Assembly (NCBI GenBank): GCA_964386505.1
Contig: CAYLSM010000231.1
Location: 1-6,923, forward strand
DNA from: JAJFUG01 sp964386505
Lineage (GTDB): Bacteria; Gemmatimonadota; Glassbacteria; GWA2-58-10
DNA: 6,923 nucleotides
Direction: 5' to 3'
This document shows positions 5,225 to 6,923 of the stretch, one piece after another. Numbering within the stretch: the stretch's first letter is position 1; every line of letters begins with the position of its first letter. Made by a program: the position numbers and the translations under genes. The notes below the pieces were generated by a model. That model was not told the origin of the DNA and ran no database searches. It was given only the letters and a program-made list of their open reading frames with translations.

Positions 5225-6264
5225 CAATCCAGACCGTACATCTCTGCCCACGCTCTCCCTACGAGCCGCTTTTCAGTGACCGCTACCTGATGTGGCTGGC
5301 CGGGACCCTGGCTGCCTCTGGCTCGAAAGTACTCGCCCACACGGCCCCGGTGGCTCCGGCGGAGAACGAGCTTCTGCTAACCAATTTCAGCCGGCCGCCG
5401 GCGGACGCTGGCGGCGCTGTCCTGCATGTATCCAGCCCCACTGACCGGACGATGCGCCTGATGCGCCCGCTGGGCAAGCTCTGGGCGGCGAGCGGCCTGT
5501 TCGGCTCGGCTCTGGCCGGGAGTGCGCCAGTCAAAAGCTTGCTTGGATTGGTCCGAAAGCCGTTCACAGCAGGCAGCGATATTCCGCGCGGGCAGATAGA
5601 GTCCCCGGGGGCCGGGACTGAAATTCCGCCCGGACGGCGACTGGTGTTCCGGGTCAACGTGGACTGGGACAGCCGCGGCCTCGACATTCTGGATCGCTGG
5701 TGCGGGCGTTTCGGCCTGCGGCCCACCCTGGCCGTGGCCGGCAGCGAGATCGCAGGCCACGAGGCCCGGGTGCGCGAGGTGGTGGCCCGCCACGGGATCG
5801 ATATCGCCGGGCACACCTGGTCGCACCAGGTGGTGCTGCCAGCTCTGGGCACGCGACGGGTGCGCGAGGAGATCACGCGCAACCAGGCCTATCTGCAGGA
5901 CCTGTTCGGCCGGAAAGTGACCGGGTTCGCCGCCCCCTACATGAAATATGACCGCCGCACGTTCGAGTGCCTGGCCGCGAGCGGCCACCGCTGGTTCATC
6001 CGCACCTGGAGCGTGCACCCGCTGCCCCTGCCGGGTTTCGACCTTCTGGACCTGGGGCTGAACTGCCTTTTCCCTCGCGGCTGGGAAAGCGCTCTGGCCG
6101 GACGGCTGGCCTTGGGCGACCTGGTGCTCCAACTTCACCTGCCCGACCTGGTGCGCCTGGAAGCCGGCCTGGAAAGCGTGCTGGCCGATCTGACCGCACG
6201 CGGGGTACGCTTTGTCAACTGTGGGGAGTACTACAACGAGATCAAAGCCGGAGGCCGGGTCTGA
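5221..6264 (+). CDS. Polysaccharide deacetylase, divergent CE4/NodB family
   Basis: A 347-aa protein, predicted to be a metal-dependent enzyme removing acetyl groups from an amino sugar in a glycan or glycolipid. Motif 1 is FRVNVDWDS (143-151) with Asp148 and Asp150 in place of TFDDG. Motif 2 is HTWSH (198-202), giving metal ligands His198 and His202. Motif 3 is GFAAPY (235-240), where the usual Arg of RxPY is Ala237. Motif 4 is RTWSVH (261-266, Trp263), and motif 5 is LQLHLPD (303-309, His306). The catalytic domain occupies about 140-340. The first 140 residues match no domain I recognise and include SPYEPLFSDRYLMWLA (12-27). No signal peptide is visible, so it may act in the cytoplasm on an intermediate. 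Start 5221 overlaps the upstream stop; the methyltransferase start overlaps its own stop by 1 nt. Confidence 0.8.
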   Translation: MTIQTVHLCPRSPYEPLFSDRYLMWLAGTLAASGSKVLAHTAPVAPAENELLLTNFSRPPADAGGAVLHVSSPTDRTMRLMRPLGKLWAASGLFGSALAGSAPVKSLLGLVRKPFTAGSDIPRGQIESPGAGTEIPPGRRLVFRVNVDWDSRGLDILDRWCGRFGLRPTLAVAGSEIAGHEARVREVVARHGIDIAGHTWSHQVVLPALGTRRVREEITRNQAYLQDLFGRKVTGFAAPYMKYDRRTFECLAASGHRWFIRTWSVHPLPLPGFDLLDLGLNCLFPRGWESALAGRLALGDLVLQLHLPDLVRLEAGLESVLADLTARGVRFVNCGEYYNEIKAGGRV

Positions 6265-6923
6265 TGGATGAAAGCCAGCGGAACCAGCCCCAGGCTGAGA
6301 TACGCGAGCTGAAAAAGGAGCGCTACCGCGACCGGGCTTTCGTGGACAGCTACGACAGCCGCTACGCGGGCGGGCTGAACGCACTGAGCACCCGGGTCGA
6401 GACTGCCTGGGTGGGCCAGCGGGCCAGGGGCCTTGTCCTGGACTGCGGGGCCGGCACCGGACGGTTCAGCCATCCGCTGGCCGCGCGCGGCCTGAATGTG
6501 ATCGCCCTGGACAGCTCCCGGCAGATGCTCTCGCAGTTAAGGACCAAGGCCCCCCTGCCCTGTGTTTCCGGGGACATCTACAACCTTCCGCTGCGGGAGG
6601 GGGCGTTCGACAGCCTGGTCTGCCTGCACCTGCTGTTTCATCTTCCGGACTGGCCCGCGGCTCTGGAATCGATGTCCCGGGCGCTGCGCCCTGGTGGGAG
6701 GCTTCTGTTCGAGATGCGCTCCGGCGAGCACACTGCCCTGGCTAAGCAAATGCTTAAACTATTGGGCCGCGCGCCACGTAAGACAGAGGATGACCGGTCG
6801 GGAGCCACGGTCCACGCCACGCGGGTCCAGGTCCATTCCGCCCTGGCCGCCTGCGGCCTGCGCCTGGAATCCACTCTCCGCTACGACCTGGGCCACACCC
6901 ACTACCTGTCTCCCCTGTCCAGA
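6264..6923 (+). CDS. Class I SAM-dependent methyltransferase, C-terminus cut by window edge
   Basis: 220 codons are open to the right edge with no stop. The protein has the Methyltransf_11-type layout: an N-terminal helix with SYDSRYAGG (29-37); the SAM-binding motif VLDCGAGTGRFS (58-69); acidic Asp83 in ALDSS at the end of strand 2; GDIYNLPLREGAFD (103-116); and the ALRPGGRLLFEM motif (140-151). It would transfer a methyl group to a sugar hydroxyl, a phosphate, a lipid or another small substrate. Placement after kinase and deacetylase suggests glycan decoration, but the substrate is not visible. GGAGG at 6250-6254 lies nine bases before ATG 6264, and TGATG (6262-6266) joins it to the deacetylase. 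The alternative ATG at 6268 is in a short dead-end frame. The part present covers the whole SAM-binding core; the missing C-terminus is probably short. Confidence 0.85.
   Translation, partial: MDESQRNQPQAEIRELKKERYRDRAFVDSYDSRYAGGLNALSTRVETAWVGQRARGLVLDCGAGTGRFSHPLAARGLNVIALDSSRQMLSQLRTKAPLPCVSGDIYNLPLREGAFDSLVCLHLLFHLPDWPAALESMSRALRPGGRLLFEMRSGEHTALAKQMLKLLGRAPRKTEDDRSGATVHATRVQVHSALAACGLRLESTLRYDLGHTHYLSPLSR

Overview
The window is GC-rich apart from an AT-rich intergenic patch around 280-340. It uses ordinary Shine-Dalgarno starts and densely packed genes. A prepilin gene and a surface-glycan type gene set suggest a diderm (Gram-negative type) bacterium with type IV pili or a type II secretion system. 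I cannot place it to a taxon from the sequence; an uncultured, GC-rich lineage is a reasonable guess.

Layout. At the left edge, on the minus strand, is the 5' end of a type IV prepilin or pseudopilin gene (73..1). A divergent intergenic region (74-465) follows. It carries a good candidate sigma-54 (-24/-12) promoter pointing at the prepilin, a perfect 22-bp palindrome (287-308), and an extended -10 element (327-335) pointing at the rightward genes. All other genes are on the plus strand. They are a TuaH-like glycosyltransferase (466-1587); a Gfo/Idh/MocA dehydrogenase closely resembling WlbA/WbpB UDP-GlcNAcA 3-dehydrogenases (1699-2766); a 291-bp gap packed with palindromes and hairpins, including two copies of a 13-bp palindromic word; a GT4-type glycosyltransferase (3058-4215); a small kinase-fold protein of the KdkA/WaaP/InaA or APH-like type (4239-5018); a 69-aa protein of unknown function (5015-5224); a divergent CE4/NodB polysaccharide deacetylase (5221-6264); and a class I SAM-dependent methyltransferase running off the right edge (6264-6923).

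How they work together (inference). The rightward genes look like part of a locus for a cell-surface or secreted glycan. The dehydrogenase would help make an amino-uronic nucleotide sugar, the two glycosyltransferases would add sugars, and the kinase, deacetylase and methyltransferase would decorate the glycan. The last four genes overlap by 1 to 4 nt at every junction, so they form one tightly coupled decoration module with the small unknown protein between kinase and deacetylase. No polymerase, flippase, exporter, aminotransferase or acetyltransferase lies inside the window, so the locus must continue, probably to the right. The long antisense open frames opposite the GC-rich genes are read as shadows.
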